Shown here: piece by piece, positions 15,817-24,078 of the stretch | How the letters are laid out: each line of letters begins with the position of its first letter | Numbering within the stretch: the stretch's first letter is position 1 | Assembly (NCBI GenBank): GCA_036524155.1 | Contig: DATDCV010000300.1 | Location: 1-39,391 of the forward strand | DNA: 39,391 nt | Source of the DNA: DATDCV01 sp036524155 | Lineage (GTDB): Bacteria; Verrucomicrobiota; Verrucomicrobiia; Limisphaerales; UBA8199 | Direction of reading: 5' to 3' | The notes under the pieces: generated by a model | Seen by the model: only the letters and a program-made list of their open reading frames with translations | What the model was told of the DNA's origin: nothing | Database searches by the model: none | Made by a program: the position numbers and the translations under genes

Positions 15817-18800
15817 ACAATCCAATCGCTCTTTTCGACAGCCTCCGCGACCTCTACCTGCGCTATCTGGACAGCCCCTTTGATTTGCGCTACCCGGACC
15901 TGGTTCGTGAACGTCGCGCCTTGCTAGACCGCGATGGCTATCTCTGGCGTGAGCCGTTGATTGAACCAGTCCCAGCGTATCCACCATGCGGGAGAAACTT
16001 TCGAGGAGTCGCGCATGATTTGTTGGACGGCTCTTGGGGCGCTGTGGCAGCGGATGAACTCGCGGACTTCATCGCTTGCGGCGCGTTTCGCGCCGACTTG
16101 CAACCATACGAACACCAACGCCGCGCTTTCGAGCAATCAGTCGTGCATGGGCGCGACGTAGTCGTTACGACGGGAACTGGCTCAGGGAAAACAGAGTGTT
16201 TCCTGTTGCCGATCCTCGCCGCGCTAGTGCGCGAGTCAGCAGCGTGGGGCGCACCCGGCGCTCGCGACGCGAGTTGGGACTGGTGGAATCACTACACGAT
16301 GACTGGCGACCGCCGTAGCTGGCAGCCACGCATTCCGCAGCGCGCTAACGAAGACCCGTCTGAGCGCCCGGCTGCGATTCGTGCTTTGCTGCTCTACCCG
16401 CTCAATGCCCTCGTTGAAGATCAACTCATTCGTTTGCGCGAAGCGCTCGACAGCACGCCCGCGCGGGCGTGGATGAACGCGCATCGTCACGGCAACCGTT
16501 TTTACTTTGGTCGCTACACGGGCCGGACTCCTGTTTCGGGCGACCGCACGACGGCAAACCGAGATCGTCTCCGAGGTGATTTGCGTGAAATGGAGCGCGA
16601 CGCCCGCCTCGTTGCAAATGACGCTGAAGCTCGCCGCTTTTTTCCCGCAATGGACGGCTCGGAAATGTGGTCGCGCTGGGACATGCAGGATTCTCCCCCT
16701 GATTTGCTCATAACCAACTATTCGATGCTCAACATCATGCTCATGCGCGGCATTGAGTCGGGTATCTTCGATGCAACGCGGCAGTGGTTGGAAGATGATC
16801 GCAGCCGCGTCTTCCATCTCATCGTGGACGAGTTGCACACGTATCGCGGAACGCCGGGAACGGAAGTCGCCTACTTGTTGCGCGTGCTGCTTGACCGGAT
16901 AGGTCTCGCGCCGGATTCCAATCAGCTTCGCATCATCGCATCCAGTGCGTCACTTGATGCAGGAGAGGCGGGACGAGTTTATCTCGAACAATTCTTTGGA
17001 CGTGACCGCAACCGATTCTACCGGGAGCACGGCACGATTCAGACCCCGGACGCGACAGCTATCGCCGCCGTGCGCGCGCACGCTGCGGCATTTCGTGACT
17101 ACGCTCGCAGTCTCGGCCCAAGCGCGAATTCTGTCGGCCAGGCAAGCGTATTGCATCAGGCCGTTGGTTGCGCGGCATCAACTCCACAGACCACATCGGA
17201 GCAGCTTTTGCATGAAGCGGCTGATCAAACGCGAGTCGCCGAAGCTTTGCGGGCCGCTTCTGTGAACGCCAACGACCAAGGGTTGCTGCCACGAACCCCG
17301 CTGCAACTCGCCAACCTGCTCTTTGAAGACGCGCTGCCGGAGAACGACCGACACGAAGCGGTCGAGGGCGTTTTAGCCTGCCTTGCATCGGCGCGCTCCA
17401 ACCACGGTTCTGCGCCGTTGCCACTGCGTGGACATCTGTTTTTTCGGAACGTGCAAGGCATTTGGGCTTGCACAAATCCGCAATGCAGTGAAGTCACTGA
17501 CCGGGCCGAACAATGTCCAGTCGGCGCACTCCACTATCAGCCAACACTGAGTTGTCGTTGCGGCTCGCGCGTGCTTGAACTGCTTGCCTGCGAGGCTTGC
17601 GGAGAGATTTTCTTTGGTGGTTATCGCCGCGATGATCCGCAAAATCCGGGGTCGTATTTTCTGAGCGCAGATCATCCTGACCTTGAAGCGTCGCCAGAGA
17701 TGGCACTACTCGACCGCGAGTATCGGAACTACGCCGTGTTCTGGCCTTCTGACAATCGCCCTCCGCTGACGCCGCAATGGGATCAAGTTCCAACACGGCG
17801 GCATTGGCGTCCTGCAAATCTGTTGCCCGCCGATGGCTCGGTCACGCTCGGCGGAGGGAATGGCTACCTGTATCACGTGCCCGCAATGCACGGGCCAAAT
17901 CCGCCAACCGATGACAGAGCGCGTCAGGCGTATCCCGCAATTTGTCCACGCTGCGATGAGGATCGGCGAGGCCGCCGGCTTGACACCCCGATTCGCGTCA
18001 TGCGCACCGGTTTTCAAAAGATTGCCCAAGTTCTCTCCGACGCTTTGTTGCGGCAAATACCCGCGACGGCGCAACACTCAAACCGTAAACTGGTCGTCTT
18101 TTCGGACAGCCGACAGGATGCCGCGAAGCTTTCGGCGGGGATGAGGTTCGCACATTACCGTGATGCGCTGCGCCAGTCTTTAGCCGAAGCTATTCGAACA
18201 GCGGGCCGCGGCACGCTGGCGTTTCAAGCTCAGCTTGCCGGGCAACCACTTGACAACGAACGTCGCCGTCTCGCTGCGGATTTTGCGGCAACGCATCCCG
18301 CCGAAGTTGCGATACTTTCCGGTGCAGCTTTGCCGGCTCTGGCGAATTTGCCTGCGCCCGGCTTTGTCAACCTCACTTACGCGCAAGCGGCGCAACGCAT
18401 TCTTCAGCGTGGCGAACACGGGCCGTTTCCAATTCCTCAATCCACCGTGGATATTGCCGCGCGCTTGCTCGCCCGAGGGATGAACCCCGGCGGTTTCGGG
18501 CTGGAAGTTTTGTGGACGGACTCCGACCAGCGACGCGGCCCGTGGCGCGAGCTTTACGAGTGGAATCCAATTGGGCAGCCCGCACCTCGGCCGAATCTTT
18601 CGCCAGAACAGCAGCGGCATCTTGGGCGCATTGACGCCGCCGCTTTCGGCGAAGTGATGGACATCGTCTTCGCCTCTGGCAGACGCAGTTTGGAAGCGTT
18701 GCACATCGCGCTAGCTACAACTGACCGGCTCGGTTTTCCGGCTTCGCGTCCTTTGGTTCAAGAGACGGCTGATGGTGTGATTCAAGTGCTCGGTTCGCGG

Positions 18801-21341
18801 CGCAGCCGACTCTCGACGCACAACGCGAATTCTCTGCAGAACATCCCGCGCTATGTCGTTGGTTACATTCACGCCGTTGCTCGGCAGAACGCGGAAGACC
18901 CGCAAACACTGGAACGCGACGTGGTGGATTATTTGGAGCGGTGCGGAGTTCTTTCGCCGGCACAAATTGCAGTTCTCTTTGCGGAACGGTTGTGCCTCGT
19001 GCGCCCAGAGGAACAATTCTTTGCGTGCCCGCAATGTCGGCGGGTGCATTTGCATCGCTCCGGCGGAATCTGCATTGACTGTCTTGAGCCGTTGAATCCG
19101 CCACAACCTTTCAACGCTGCTCCGATTGATGCCGACTATTACAACTTTCTCGCGACACGCGCGGGCGACGTGTTTCGACTAAACTGTGAGGAATTAACCG
19201 GCCAGACAAACAAGGCGGAAGCCCGAAACCGGCAACGCCTTTTCCAAGGTATTTGCCTTCCGCGTCCAACGGAAGAGCCGCGAACTGACGAACTGGATTT
19301 GCTCAGTGTCACGACAACAATGGAAGCAGGCGTGGACATTGGATCGTTGCTTGCGGTGATGATGGCAAACATGCCGCCGATGCGTTTCAACTATCAGCAA
19401 CGCGTTGGTCGCGCCGGTCGGCGTGGAGCGGGTCTCGCCGTCGCACTGACTCTTTGCCGAGGCCGCAGCCATGATGACTACTATTTTCAGCGGCCCGACC
19501 GCATCACCAGCGAACGCCCGCCGCAGCCTTACGTTGATTTGCGGCGGCGTGCCATCGCGCTGCGGGTGCTGAACAAGGAAGTTTTGCGGCGAGCGTTTGT
19601 TGATCTTGGCCTCTTTGTTGGCGATGGCGGCGACAATGTACATGGCGAATTCGGTGACGCGGCAAACTGGAATCAACCGCCGAACGCGGCGACAGCAGCG
19701 ACCGTTGAGCAATTGGTGGCCGGTTGGATTGCCGCGAACGCACCGGTGATTGAGCGAACGTGCGACGTATTGCTTGTCTTTGCGCCGCAGCTTCAGGAAG
19801 AACGTCAAGCAATGCTTGACTTCGTCCGGCAGACTCTCGTCAACGAGGTTACGCGCGTTGCAAATGATGCACGCTTCACCCAGGACTCTTTGAGCGAGCG
19901 GCTCGCCAATGCCGGACTGCTCCCGATGTTTGGATTTCCGACTCGCGTGCGTATCCTTTTTCACGACGATCCGAATCGTGCTCGCGAGTGGCCGCCGGAG
20001 AATTCGGTGGACCGCGACCTCGACATTGCTATCAGCCAATTCGCCCCCGGCGCAGAAACGGTAAAGGACGGTGTTGTGCATACCGCTGCGGGCGTGGCGC
20101 ACTACCGGCGTATTGGAACGCAAGCACGCGAGCAAGCGAATCCGCTCGGCCCGCCCGTGCCGATTGGCATGTGCCAGAACTGTCAGGCCGTGGACCTGTC
20201 GCCCGGAGCAAACACAGTCGCTTGTCCTGTGTGCGGAAGCGGAGCGCCCGCCTTTCGCATAGTGCAGCTCGCGCAGCCGCGCGGATTCCGCACGCTTTAC
20301 GAGGGCGGGCGTGATTTTGATGGAGTGTTCGAGTGGACGCCGCGAGCTTCACGCCCGAAAACCGACGCTGCACCGTTGCCGATGACGCAGCATTTGAATT
20401 TCGAGTTTTGGGCGAACGAACCGCGCGATGTTTGCGTGGTGAACGACAACGCAGGCCAGTTGTTTCAATTCGAGAAGTTGGCTCAAGGTGAAACTTGGGT
20501 GACCCGCGAAGCCGTGGATCAAATCAACGCGCAGCGGTTAGAGCACCGTTTGCAGCCTGTTTCAGTGCGCTATGCTGCCGCGAATCCCGATGTCCGCGCG
20601 CTCGGCTCAATCAAGCGAACCGACCTGCTGGTGCTCGGTCTGCGCGCCACGCCGCCGACGCTGGATTTAGATCCGCGTCGAGTAGAAGGCCGAGCCGCAC
20701 TTTATTCGCTCGGTTTTTTGCTCCGGCGTGCCGCCGCCGTGCTACTGGACATCAACGAGTGGGAATTGCGAGTCGGACTGCGGGTCGTTCGCAATGCGCA
20801 AGGCAACGTAGTCGGGCAGATTTTTCTTTCGGATGCTTTGGAAAATGGTGCGGGCTACTGCTCGCAGTTTGCGACGCCCGCCGCGATGGAGCGGCTGCTC
20901 CGATGTGTATCCGACCGGACAAGTTCATTGCTCGCGCCCATCATTGCCGCGAGCCACGCTGACGAATGCCAGACTTCATGCCATGACTGCCTGCGGGACT
21001 ACAGCAATCTTGCGTGGCACAACATTCTGGATTGGCGCATGGCTCTCGATGTGGCGCGGCTTGCACTGGACGCTAATGTGGCCGTGGACTTCACCACGTC
21101 ACACTGGCAACCGCTCGTCGCTGCAGCGACACCGCCCTACTTCCACGCTCTCGGATGGACAGCCACGACATTCGGCGGCTTACCTGCCGCTCGTTCGGGT
21201 AATCGCGGTGAATTGGTAGTTCATCCACTTTGGTCGACCATTCATCCGTCAGTGTTGCGAGCACGTGGCGAAGCCTCGACCGGCGGTATTGCACAGCTTC
21301 AAACGAAAACATCGTTTGAACTTGTTCGGCGACCGTTTTGA
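15813..21341 (+). CDS. Giant DEAD/DEAH helicase with zinc clusters and DUF1998-like C-terminus (DruE-like)
   Basis: The 1842-aa product is a superfamily-2 helicase. Walker A GTGSGKTE is at residues 121-128, DELH with following HTYRGTPGTE at about 337-348, helicase-C block TTTMEAGVDIGSLL at about 1168-1181 and motif VI QRVGRAGRRG at about 1193-1202. A cysteine cluster lies at about 552-605 (CTNPQC, CRCGS, CEACGE). Further CxxC pairs occur at about 1075 (CPQC, CIDC) and 1454 (CQNC, CPVC). The C-terminus has SCHDCLRDYSN...LDWRMALD (about 1720-1750), typical of the DUF1998/MZB domain shared by MrfA/YprA, DISARM DrmB and Druantia DruE. Its size and order best resemble DruE, but the two partner genes are not Druantia proteins I recognise. 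I choose ATG 15813 because it overlaps the upstream stop. It probably acts on invading DNA (inference). Confidence 0.92.
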   Translation: MNNPIALFDSLRDLYLRYLDSPFDLRYPDLVRERRALLDRDGYLWREPLIEPVPAYPPCGRNFRGVAHDLLDGSWGAVAADELADFIACGAFRADLQPYEHQRRAFEQSVVHGRDVVVTTGTGSGKTECFLLPILAALVRESAAWGAPGARDASWDWWNHYTMTGDRRSWQPRIPQRANEDPSERPAAIRALLLYPLNALVEDQLIRLREALDSTPARAWMNAHRHGNRFYFGRYTGRTPVSGDRTTANRDRLRGDLREMERDARLVANDAEARRFFPAMDGSEMWSRWDMQDSPPDLLITNYSMLNIMLMRGIESGIFDATRQWLEDDRSRVFHLIVDELHTYRGTPGTEVAYLLRVLLDRIGLAPDSNQLRIIASSASLDAGEAGRVYLEQFFGRDRNRFYREHGTIQTPDATAIAAVRAHAAAFRDYARSLGPSANSVGQASVLHQAVGCAASTPQTTSEQLLHEAADQTRVAEALRAASVNANDQGLLPRTPLQLANLLFEDALPENDRHEAVEGVLACLASARSNHGSAPLPLRGHLFFRNVQGIWACTNPQCSEVTDRAEQCPVGALHYQPTLSCRCGSRVLELLACEACGEIFFGGYRRDDPQNPGSYFLSADHPDLEASPEMALLDREYRNYAVFWPSDNRPPLTPQWDQVPTRRHWRPANLLPADGSVTLGGGNGYLYHVPAMHGPNPPTDDRARQAYPAICPRCDEDRRGRRLDTPIRVMRTGFQKIAQVLSDALLRQIPATAQHSNRKLVVFSDSRQDAAKLSAGMRFAHYRDALRQSLAEAIRTAGRGTLAFQAQLAGQPLDNERRRLAADFAATHPAEVAILSGAALPALANLPAPGFVNLTYAQAAQRILQRGEHGPFPIPQSTVDIAARLLARGMNPGGFGLEVLWTDSDQRRGPWRELYEWNPIGQPAPRPNLSPEQQRHLGRIDAAAFGEVMDIVFASGRRSLEALHIALATTDRLGFPASRPLVQETADGVIQVLGSRRSRLSTHNANSLQNIPRYVVGYIHAVARQNAEDPQTLERDVVDYLERCGVLSPAQIAVLFAERLCLVRPEEQFFACPQCRRVHLHRSGGICIDCLEPLNPPQPFNAAPIDADYYNFLATRAGDVFRLNCEELTGQTNKAEARNRQRLFQGICLPRPTEEPRTDELDLLSVTTTMEAGVDIGSLLAVMMANMPPMRFNYQQRVGRAGRRGAGLAVALTLCRGRSHDDYYFQRPDRITSERPPQPYVDLRRRAIALRVLNKEVLRRAFVDLGLFVGDGGDNVHGEFGDAANWNQPPNAATAATVEQLVAGWIAANAPVIERTCDVLLVFAPQLQEERQAMLDFVRQTLVNEVTRVANDARFTQDSLSERLANAGLLPMFGFPTRVRILFHDDPNRAREWPPENSVDRDLDIAISQFAPGAETVKDGVVHTAAGVAHYRRIGTQAREQANPLGPPVPIGMCQNCQAVDLSPGANTVACPVCGSGAPAFRIVQLAQPRGFRTLYEGGRDFDGVFEWTPRASRPKTDAAPLPMTQHLNFEFWANEPRDVCVVNDNAGQLFQFEKLAQGETWVTREAVDQINAQRLEHRLQPVSVRYAAANPDVRALGSIKRTDLLVLGLRATPPTLDLDPRRVEGRAALYSLGFLLRRAAAVLLDINEWELRVGLRVVRNAQGNVVGQIFLSDALENGAGYCSQFATPAAMERLLRCVSDRTSSLLAPIIAASHADECQTSCHDCLRDYSNLAWHNILDWRMALDVARLALDANVAVDFTTSHWQPLVAAATPPYFHALGWTATTFGGLPAARSGNRGELVVHPLWSTIHPSVLRARGEASTGGIAQLQTKTSFELVRRPF

Positions 21342-21423
21342 CGAAGTTCGTCTCTCAAAAACTGTTAACTTGCTCTGGTTGAAGCCCAACCCCTTTCGCC
21401 CGCGGCGACCATTCCAGCAAATG

Positions 21424-21621
21424 TTAGGGGCCGGCTTTCGCCTGCCGTTTGCGAAACAGGATGGGCGCAGATGGGCAATCGGGGCATGTGACGACCCCCG
21501 TGAACATCGGTGGACAGTCCCAGCCCGCTTCAAACGCCTCTTTAGTTGAACTGAATTCAGCCTCGACTCCGCAGCCTTCACATTTCAGCTTCACCGGCTT
21601 CCGTGGCTGGTCATCTTTCAT
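21424..21621 (-). CDS. Small zinc-ribbon-like protein (65 aa)
   Basis: The 65-aa protein carries C14-x2-C17, C36 and C46-x2-C49 (CEGCG, WDCPP, CPDC), which fits a small metal-binding ribbon. A basic tail (FRKRQAKAGP) follows. It is convergent with the giant helicase gene. The gap between them (21342-21423) holds a short inverted repeat, TTTTGA 21336-21341 with TCAAAA 21355-21360. It lies 60 nt after the integrase-like gene on the same strand and may be in its transcript. The function is unknown; DNA or protein binding is inferred from the cysteines only. Confidence 0.65.
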   Translation of the reverse strand: MKDDQPRKPVKLKCEGCGVEAEFSSTKEAFEAGWDCPPMFTGVVTCPDCPSAPILFRKRQAKAGP

Positions 21622-21681
21622 GCGCGTTTTGTTTGGCTCATTTCAGTTTTGAGTCGCGTGAGCGGCTCTTTCGTGAGCACC

Positions 21682-22260
21682 TCATTCCACCCTGAGACCC
21701 TTCTCCGCCAAGCACAGATGAAGTTGTTGTCGCACGAAACGAAGTGCCTTGGCCGGCGTGGCAAAATGCTGTCGCTCCTTGATCCAAGAGCGCAACTGGC
21801 GATCTAACTCCACAACGACGGATTTCCACTCCAGACCTTTTGCAGATGCCTCGAAGCATTCTCGAGCCTCGGGCAGGTTGAATTCCAGAACCGCTTTCAT
21901 CATTGAACGGCTGCCACGCCCGGCTTCGAGACCAAGGCCTCGCCGGTGCCGAAATTCGTTTAGCGCCGGCTGCAGATCGGTTGTGCCCAAGGACCGCAGG
22001 GTGCGCCGTCCGTTGATCCACGGGCGTTCGTAGAGCGTGCCCGCTTTCAAGTATCTGTAAATGCCGGGGGCAACCAGCTTCCAGACTTTGGGCGCAGGTT
22101 TTGGAGTCATTGGTAGTTGTGGGCCTGTCGCGTGAATCGAACTCGTTTGTGCGGGAACTGCGGGGGCGGTTTCATCCCTGGTTGAAGAGGCTGCCACTCC
22201 CTGGCCAGGCAACTTGACTGCATCGGCAGTCGGCGCAACATCAGGTGGAGTTTCCTTCAT
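21682..22260 (-). CDS. Integrase arm-domain-like protein lacking a catalytic domain (192 aa)
   Basis: From ATG 22260 the protein has a low-complexity Pro/Ala N-terminus (1-55). Then comes WKLVAPGIYRYLKAGTLYER and WINGRRTLRSLGTTDLQPAL (about 60-98), the pattern of the arm-type DNA-binding domain that starts phage tyrosine recombinases (basic strand, NGRR..RSLGT, helix). Full integrases continue with a SAM-like core-binding domain and the R...H-x-x-R...Y catalytic domain. Here the protein ends after about 90 more helical residues and none of these is present. It may be a truncated integrase, a decoy or accessory DNA-binding protein. Its start lies inside the 46-aa frame upstream (20-nt overlap). 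An in-frame start further upstream at 22347 is possible. Confidence 0.65.
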   Translation of the reverse strand: MKETPPDVAPTADAVKLPGQGVAASSTRDETAPAVPAQTSSIHATGPQLPMTPKPAPKVWKLVAPGIYRYLKAGTLYERPWINGRRTLRSLGTTDLQPALNEFRHRRGLGLEAGRGSRSMMKAVLEFNLPEARECFEASAKGLEWKSVVVELDRQLRSWIKERQHFATPAKALRFVRQQLHLCLAEKGLRVE

Positions 22261-22381
22261 GCCAGAAGTGTTTGAGGGCGAAACGGTCGAAACCAAGCAC
22301 CACGGAGAGCTGTCGCCGAGAACCCATTCGCGACAGCGCGAGGCCAATCAGGGCTCGCCGACACTCGGCAGCTCCATTCAT
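22241..22381 (-). CDS. Small hypothetical protein coupled to the phosphoesterase gene (46 aa)
   Basis: The ATG (22381) overlaps the stop of the metallophosphoesterase gene as ATGA, a pattern repeated across this island, and the frame ends 20 nt inside the integrase-like gene. The peptide is basic and helical (CRRALIGLALSRMGSRRQLSVVLGF), with a stretch that could form a helix-turn-helix. No family is recognised. The junction is the main support. The alternative is that this is chance coding overlap. Confidence 0.4.
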   Translation of the reverse strand: MNGAAECRRALIGLALSRMGSRRQLSVVLGFDRFALKHFWHEGNST

Positions 22382-23193
22382 TTCGGTTGAATTACAACTT
22401 GGGTCTTCCACGGAAACGCCTCCACAGTGATCTTCGTCGGCAAACATGGCTTGGATTCGGGAAACTCGAAATCCAGCACGCAATAGTGCAAGCTCATCAT
22501 GCTTCGACCGACATTGACGCACACCGTCGCGCCCAATTCGCCATGCCAGGTGTTGTATCGCATGGGAGTATGATGATCGTGACCGCTGACGGTCAGCAAT
22601 GGGTGAAAGCGTTCGACCGCCTTTGTCCACCGAGGATTGCATGCGTAGGGGCGAGCAATCTCCCTGACTTGCGGTGGCTCGTGCATCAACCAGAGGGTGC
22701 GAGCCGCAGAGCCGAGTCGCCGGATGAGTGGCGATAGCCAAAACTCGTAGTCAGCCGGCAGCACCTTGCGGCCGGACAGGGAGTTATCACGTGTGATTTC
22801 GTTGCCTGCCTTGGGCAGCGTTTCGCACCAAGGTTCTTCCCAGCCGGTATCGCATGGAAAGCCAACGATCACGAGCGGCCCGACAATATGCACAGTACCA
22901 CTGAGCGCCACGAGCGGACGTTCATGCAGCGGCCAAGCTGCAACAAACTTTGGCCAGTCCTCTTGCTCGTGGTTGCCGCGAACGAAGACCAACTGCGGAC
23001 ATGGCAGTATGCTCAACAGTTCCGCCGCCTCCGCCGTCGCCACCCGGTCGCGCTGGCTGATGCTGGGGTCGTTGAGTAAATCGCCGACGAAGGCGACAAC
23101 GTCGGGCCGCTTTGCCTCCACTGCATCACGCAACCAGTAGTAATGGGGCCAAGATTGGTGAAGGTCGGCAACTGTGAGGACTCGGAGGTTCAT
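22378..23193 (-). CDS. Metallophosphoesterase (calcineurin-like)
   Basis: The 271-aa protein shows the ordered metal-site motifs of the calcineurin-like phosphoesterase superfamily. These are VADLHQ (residues 8-13, D..H block), GDLLND (about 37-42), GNHEQ (about 74-78), a later histidine in LMHEPP (about 169-174) and SGHDHHTP (about 201-208, GHxH block). It would bind two metal ions and cleave a phosphoester, but the substrate (nucleotide, nucleic acid or protein) cannot be told. It has no signal peptide, so it is cytoplasmic. It sits between an excisionase-like HTH gene and an integrase-like gene, all on the minus strand, so it belongs to the mobile-element cargo. Confidence 0.9.
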   Translation of the reverse strand: MNLRVLTVADLHQSWPHYYWLRDAVEAKRPDVVAFVGDLLNDPSISQRDRVATAEAAELLSILPCPQLVFVRGNHEQEDWPKFVAAWPLHERPLVALSGTVHIVGPLVIVGFPCDTGWEEPWCETLPKAGNEITRDNSLSGRKVLPADYEFWLSPLIRRLGSAARTLWLMHEPPQVREIARPYACNPRWTKAVERFHPLLTVSGHDHHTPMRYNTWHGELGATVCVNVGRSMMSLHYCVLDFEFPESKPCLPTKITVEAFPWKTQVVIQPK

Positions 23194-23288
23194 GGCGATT
23201 CAGCCGGCATTCCTTCGATTCACGTTTGGATCGGAACAGCTTTAGTGGGTACGAAGACGTCGCTCCAAAACTGCGGTTCGAATTCTGC

Positions 23289-23651
23289 CTAACCGATCTC
23301 GTCCGCGTGCTGCGATCGCTTTGGCGCCAGTCGCAGCCGGCATGTGACGGGGAGTCGTTTCGGTTCGCACAGCAGGGCTTCGACATCGGGCTCGTAGTAA
23401 CGTCGGACCGGTTCAGCGCCTTCATCCAGCACCAAATACTTGTATCGCACCTTGTATCGCTCGGGCGAATCTTGCCACGGGATTGCGCGCCGCTCGACGG
23501 TGTCGGTGGAAACGCTGAGTTTCTTTGCGGCTTCCTTGGCTGAAAGCCAGACGGTCACGTTGATGCGGCCTGCGGGACCCGCGGCATCGGAGGTCTTCTT
23601 CATGCCGTTTCTGTTTGGCGGCGATTCCTCCGGTGACGTTTCCGAATCCAA
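23289..23651 (-). CDS. Excisionase-like helix-turn-helix protein (120 aa)
   Basis: Residues 33-57 (VWLSAKEAAKKLSVSTDTVERRAIPW) are a helix-turn-helix of the excisionase/MerR-like kind. A basic wing follows (RYKVRYKYLVLDEG) and then YYEPDVEALL, the usual closing helix of HTH_17-type proteins. The first 16 residues are acidic and disordered, and ATG 23603 (residue 17) is an alternative start. About 60-80 nt upstream lies a 12-bp-period repeat (23711-23730) that could be its binding site. It is the promoter-proximal gene of the minus-strand group beside the tRNA-Arg remnant, as expected for a directionality factor or regulator of an integrated element. Confidence 0.75.
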   Translation of the reverse strand: MDSETSPEESPPNRNGMKKTSDAAGPAGRINVTVWLSAKEAAKKLSVSTDTVERRAIPWQDSPERYKVRYKYLVLDEGAEPVRRYYEPDVEALLCEPKRLPVTCRLRLAPKRSQHADEIG

Positions 23652-23710
23652 GCAGATTTGAAGCAGACGGATCTCAGCGCGCGAAACAACGCGAAACCGT
23701 GAGCACCACT

Positions 23711-23730
23711 ATACTACTAATCATACTACT
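23711..23730. repeat. Pair of ATACTACT direct repeats (12-bp period)
   Basis: ATACTACT occurs at 23711-23718 and 23723-23730, one helical turn apart, inside an AT-rich patch of otherwise GC-rich DNA. It lies 60 nt upstream of the HTH gene (start 23651) and 84 nt from the tRNA-Arg fragment. The spacing suits a binding site for an excisionase-like or integrase arm domain protein. The role is inferred. Confidence 0.45.
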
Positions 23731-23813
23731 CACATGTCCGCGGAATTTTGGCGTCTTCGTAAGCAACTGATAATGCAGAGAATACGTCGCGGCTTTGGTG
23801 TCGAACCCTATTA

Positions 23814-23852
23814 TCCGAAGTCAGAAGCTCTATCCAATTGAGCTACGGACGC
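23814..23852 (-). pseudogene. 5' half of a tRNA-Arg (anticodon TCG) gene, probable integration scar
   Basis: Read on the minus strand from 23852, the sequence has an acceptor 5' strand GCGTCCG, TA, a D arm (GCTC, loop AATTGGATA, GAGC), T, the anticodon 5' stem TCTGA and the loop CTTCGGA with anticodon TCG. An intact gene would continue with TCAGA; instead TAATA follows, and neither a paired T arm nor an acceptor 3' strand complementary to GCGTCCG is found. A T-loop-like TTCGA is present at about 23802 but lacks a stem. A break after the anticodon loop is typical of tyrosine-recombinase integration at tRNA genes. An AT-rich box (TTTATATC) lies just upstream, near 23870. Confidence 0.6.
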
Positions 23853-24078
23853 GCTCCCCGAAAGGGCGATATAAAGCAGCGAAACTATGCCACACATCCG
23901 CCGACCGCGGCAAGGAATTCACGTCAGCACAGTGACGTTTCCGAACGGGGAGGTTACGTTTTTGCGCTTATGAATTGGTACCGTTTGGAAGTCGGCTTGA
24001 CCACCGAACCATTGGGGCATGGAGCCGGCAATAGTCCCGTGGTTGATATCGGTTGGTTTTTCTGGTTTGATCACGTCA

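Noticed and set aside
12905..21341. Straight assignment of the helicase operon to Druantia or DISARM
   Set aside because: The helicase fits the DUF1998 group, but no DruA-D/F-H, DrmA, DrmC or DISARM methyltransferase gene is recognisable beside it.
23740..23813. Complete tRNA-Arg gene on the minus strand
   Set aside because: The anticodon 3' stem, T stem and acceptor 3' strand do not pair; only the 5' half is tRNA-like.
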